The notes beneath the pieces were generated by a model that was not told where the DNA came from, did not search any database, and saw only the letters and a program-made list of their open reading frames with translations. From Larix sibirica (Eukaryota; Streptophyta; Pinopsida; Pinales; Pinaceae): a DNA stretch of 20,639 nucleotides. Positions 17,499-20,639 of this stretch are shown here, in pieces (within the stretch, counting starts at the first letter, position 1; every line of letters begins with the position of its first letter). The translations under genes and the position numbers were made by a program. Location: contig NWUY0300011677.1 in the NCBI GenBank assembly GCA_004151065.3, positions 9,052-29,690 of the forward strand, read 5' to 3'.

Positions 17499-17770
17499 AA
17501 TACATAAATGAAAAGGAGAACATTTACCTCACTTTTAGGTCTAGAGATTTCTTATCATTCGTAAATGCATTAAAGGGATCTCTTTTAAAGACAGAAGCAT
17601 ATGGAATAAAACTTAAGGTAAATGAGGCATCAACAAGGATTTGATACATGCACTCTTCTTCCCATCTTTGTGTTTGTAGATTGATATTTAAAGGATTTTA
17701 GAATAAATTTATATCAGTATGCAACGAAAAATAAGTTTCAAGAAAACCCTAAACCTAAACTCCAACTAAT
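17499..17770. other. No gene recognised; telobox-like motif
   Basis: Spacer up to repeat X'. It includes AAAACCCTAAACCTAAAC (about 17743-17760), which contains the plant telobox AAACCCTAA. It adjoins the start of X' but is absent before X. Confidence 0.5.
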
Positions 17771-18488
17771 TGTTGACTCATCTAACATGCTAAGAGGCAA
17801 TTGTTCAAGTTATGGTATTGATTTGTAATTTGATGAAAATCTTGTCAAGGAGAAGAACACCCCATCAATCATAGATTTAATTCAACGGTGGAAACATTGA
17901 GGCCTATCAAAGCTTGGTTGAGACACAATAGGTGACGTGTTCTAAAAGCTACCACAATATCAAGAATGTTTGTTTTAGTTGACCTTTCAGAAGCAAAGGC
18001 ACACATGCTTGTCATACCATGCATATTACCTATTAATATGGATTGAATAATTGGTACTATAGGTTTCACAATCTCATGTCATATTAAGTGGGATTGAAGA
18101 TATCTAGAATTACTATCACCTATTTTATCACATTCACTTTGGATTCAATTACTATCAGCATCACCATTTGTCCATCACATTGTTATCTTATTAATTCTTA
18201 TCATCATGTATTTACCTAGATCACATCCTTATCACTATTGGGCACTCAAGCTCACTCCAAGTCAAATTAATCTTGACAAAAGCCTTTGGATCATTGAGTG
18301 AAATCAAGGGATTTTGAATTTGAATTAACTTCACAATAACATGACCAAATCACCATAATGGTGCCCTCATTTGATCCATGAATAGGTTAACCATTATGTA
18401 CATATATCTATTATTTAACTAAACCATGGTCTCCTTTGAATCTTTGTGATCAGTGAGTCATTGGACCTATTGGATAAATTGGTCAAGG
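17771..18488. repeat. Repeat X', second copy of the direct repeat (left part)
   Basis: Aligns with X from CATCTAACATGCTAAGAGGCAA to GAATCTTTGTGATCAGTGAG...AAATTGGTCA. It lacks the MITE and about 100 bp found in X. CpG sites present in X are replaced by TpG or CpA almost throughout. The 66-codon minus frame at 17869-18069 is a chance frame. Confidence 0.8.
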
Positions 18489-20304
18489 CCATGGGAATCA
18501 TAGCTCAATTAGTTGGGAAATTAATAGGTATAATATTTTTTCCAACTCCTCCCACATGAAAATCATTGGAAGCAAGAGATTATATGCAAAGATAGTTCCA
18601 ATGCATTTCGATGTGTAGTGTCTTTATACAATGCCATGGGTTCTACTCGTAGTTTGGATTGGCTTTAGACTTATAATTGTAGCTTGGTGTTTGTGATGTC
18701 TTGTAGTTTGTGATGTGGTGGGGCTTGGTCATGTTGTTTCTACATGGAGATATAATGTCAAGCCCTGGTCTTTGGTAGAGTAAAAATGAAGGGTAAATTT
18801 CATAATGAAGGTTAGGGATTGATTGTAAGCAATGTAATGTAAGGCATAATAAATTTTTTGTCATTTGTGCATAATAGTAGGATGTGTGGTTGGGGGGCAT
18901 TTTTATTTTTACAAACATATTCAATAATGGAAAATGAGCTTTGAAATGGGGAGGGGATGCTGATATGGGAAGATTGTAAATTATATATGAAGGGTCATGG
19001 TGTGAATAATTTGTGCAAATGAGGCACTTAATTATGAGAGGATAAAATCAATTTTAGTTACTCCATGGTATCATTTTATGTTATAGACCATGAAGTTAAA
19101 CCAAGGGAAGCCTTGTGAGGGAAGGGATTCAAAAATTGCTAGCATATGAGTGTAAATGGTTAAGGTAAGTGGAATTTGAGAGTTCATGGGAAAGGGAATC
19201 TATTGAAGTATGATGGAATGGATGCAATGAGAACACGTTACCTTGTAACATGACAGAACCACTAGGTAAAAATCACAATGTCAAATTTAACCTATGCCCC
19301 GTTGAGCATTATAAAACAACTGCAACTTGTAACATCGTGAGTGTTTAAAAATAAGTCATCATCTGTCCATCCTTAGCCATGAGTACCACAAATCATAGAA
19401 TATTTCATAAAAATTGTAGACTCCATATGTGGTATAAACTTGAGATTACATTAAGCTAGCTAAAGACCTAGTTAAGGGTGGTGAATTGGAATACTTGGAA
19501 TAACTTTTTAGATTATGGATTTACATTTCTTAGGTAATTTTTTTTAAAAAGTAGGGTTTCCCGAAAACACTTTATCGATTCATATTTATTGACCAAAATA
19601 GTGTTCAACACATGCCAACTAGTGAAAGTGCATTGCTTACAATAGTTTGCTAACATAATAAGAAATCTAGTTCGGTAGACTAGTGGCATATAATTTGGTT
19701 GATCATTAGATATAAATCAACATAATTTTCAAGGAACTACTAAAATGAAGAGTTTGGTAATCATAGCAAACTCATATTTCCATCGAAAAGGGTGGTGAGT
19801 GAGATGAGATACAAGATATACTCAACAAAGGGGGTGAAGCAAGGAAAAGAAAATAAGATGCAAGAAAGAGAACCACTCATCACCTACATCAACATTTGAA
19901 AACACAAGAATGCCAATGATTGGAGCTTAGAATGGGTATATGATCCTTGCATTAATAATCAATCACATGTGTAAGATTCACACTGCCAACTAACATAATA
20001 TGTGATAATAAAAAAGTTTAGCACATGAATCATTTAACGGGTACTCCGATATTTCACTTGGAAGTGAGGTGCTTACGTCAAGAACTAAAACTAAGCAAAT
20101 GGATATAATGAAAACTATGAAGGGAAATCACGAAACTTAAAAATATAAGTAAAATCGAAAGAAGAAATCAAACTGAATTCAAAAGTAAAAATTGAAAACC
20201 AAGCGAAAATGAAAGAAAAATAAGTGAAAGCGAGATACATGATTAAAAATAAAGTTTTAATTTATATGATTATTTAAAAAAATTTATGTACAAAATGTTG
20301 GGGA
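18489..20304. other. About 1.8-kb insertion splitting repeat X'; content unrecognised
   Basis: X runs without interruption from AAATTGGTTTGGGAGATTTC to AAGGTGGATGACATTTG. In X' these parts are separated by this segment. Its minus frame 18643-18924 (93 codons) has no known motif. The flanks share only TTGG-like sequence, so no clean target duplication or terminal repeats are visible. It may be a decayed element or a deletion product. Confidence 0.5.
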
Positions 20305-20495
20305 GCAATTTCTAGACTAAGGTGGATGACATTTGGCATAAAATAATTCATCTTTCGTCCTACAAGTTATAAAATTCCAAGGGGAATGTTGTGTAGGGAA
20401 TGCCAACTAACAAGTAATGTGATTTAGAGGATGGGAAAGATCTAAAATAATTTTTCATCTACATGAAAAAGATTCCACATTATCAAGTTGGCATT
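20305..20495. repeat. Repeat X', right part
   Basis: AAGGTGGATGACATTTGGCATA, ATAATTCATCTTTCGTCCTA and GATTCCACATTATCAAGTTG align with the last part of X (about 14930-15117). Similarity stops near 20500, beside a CA-rich microsatellite. Confidence 0.75.
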
Positions 20496-20522
20496 ACATA
20501 CATACACACATACACACATATT
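20496..20522. repeat. ACAT/ACAC microsatellite
   Basis: Imperfect run TACATACATACACACATACA and a few more bases, directly after the end of repeat X'. Confidence 0.85.
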
Positions 20523-20639
20523 TTAAACAGGAACTTGAAAAAAATTGTATTAAAATGCTAAGTGTTAAATTCTATATGTGTCATAGGTGGATCTAGATTA
20601 CTAGAGAAAGTTTCACTTAGAATTTACCAAACATTGACA
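20523..20639. other. Window end, nothing recognised
   Basis: AT-rich sequence without coding or repeat signals that I can identify. Confidence 0.4.

Noticed and set aside
17743-17760. Interstitial telomere repeat
   Set aside because: Only about two imperfect CCCTAAA-like units are present; too short to be more than a telobox-type motif.
15118-17770. Primer site or polypurine tract for element C
   Set aside because: The sequences next to the inner edges of X and X' match no tRNA complement I know in either orientation, and no purine-rich tract is convincing.
18490-18545. Second tRNA-derived SINE (TAGCTCAATTAGTTGGGAAA looks like an A box)
   Set aside because: No B box at a suitable distance, no tail and no flanking direct repeats.
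1-20639. CRISPR array, bacterial operon or phage features
   Set aside because: No spaced identical repeats and no ribosome-binding or operon structure. The content is plant transposable-element DNA.

Overview
This is AT-rich, non-genic DNA from a seed plant with a large, repeat-filled nuclear genome. The evidence is nested and decayed plant-type Ty3/Gypsy LTR retrotransposons with tRNA-Asp primer sites, a tRNA-derived SINE, a MITE and many tandem repeats. A conifer or other gymnosperm fits the style of the elements, but the sequence does not prove it. I see no intact host gene, no rRNA or tRNA gene and no CRISPR. Most open frames are chance frames in repeats.

Layout. (1) Element A is a minus-strand Ty3/Gypsy element that fills both ends of the first 13 kb. 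Reading right to left it has an LTR (from 12540 rightwards), a tRNA-Asp primer site (12517-12534), gag (12097 to about 11310), a gag/protease linker, protease (3156-2794), reverse transcriptase (about 2545-1357, with the RNase H domain missing and one block duplicated) and integrase (about 1140-190). It is riddled with stops and frameshifts. Aligned key residues of protease, RT and integrase are replaced.

(2) Element B is a plus-strand LTR retrotransposon at 3549-10961, inserted into the gag/protease linker of A. It has exact boundaries: 5-bp target duplications GAGGT, 1709- and 1706-bp LTRs, a tRNA-Asp primer site and a polypurine tract touching the 3' LTR. Its 4.0-kb interior has no recognisable pol. 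It has one decayed 235-codon frame after the leader, then tandem repeats and non-coding filler, so B is a non-autonomous, LARD-like element that must have used enzymes from a relative.

(3) From 12540 to about 13510 lies the LTR of A, with a 70-bp tandem repeat and a snapback array next to a TATA-like box. (4) From 13881 to about 20495 a roughly 1-kb repeat occurs twice in the same orientation (X, 13881-15117; X', 17771-18488 plus about 20305-20495). The two may be LTRs of an older element C, with a decayed acidic frame beside X (15745-15113, minus). X carries a 140-bp foldback MITE with 9-bp target duplications; X' has the matching empty site. X' is split by about 1.8 kb of unrelated sequence. 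A short SINE with perfect 17-bp target duplications sits at 17363-17481 and contains the only N in the window.

Order of events inferred from nesting: A inserted, B inserted into A, then decay mainly by C-to-T type changes. In the right half the X repeat was duplicated or formed an LTR pair, then X gained the MITE, X' gained its insertion, and the SINE inserted.
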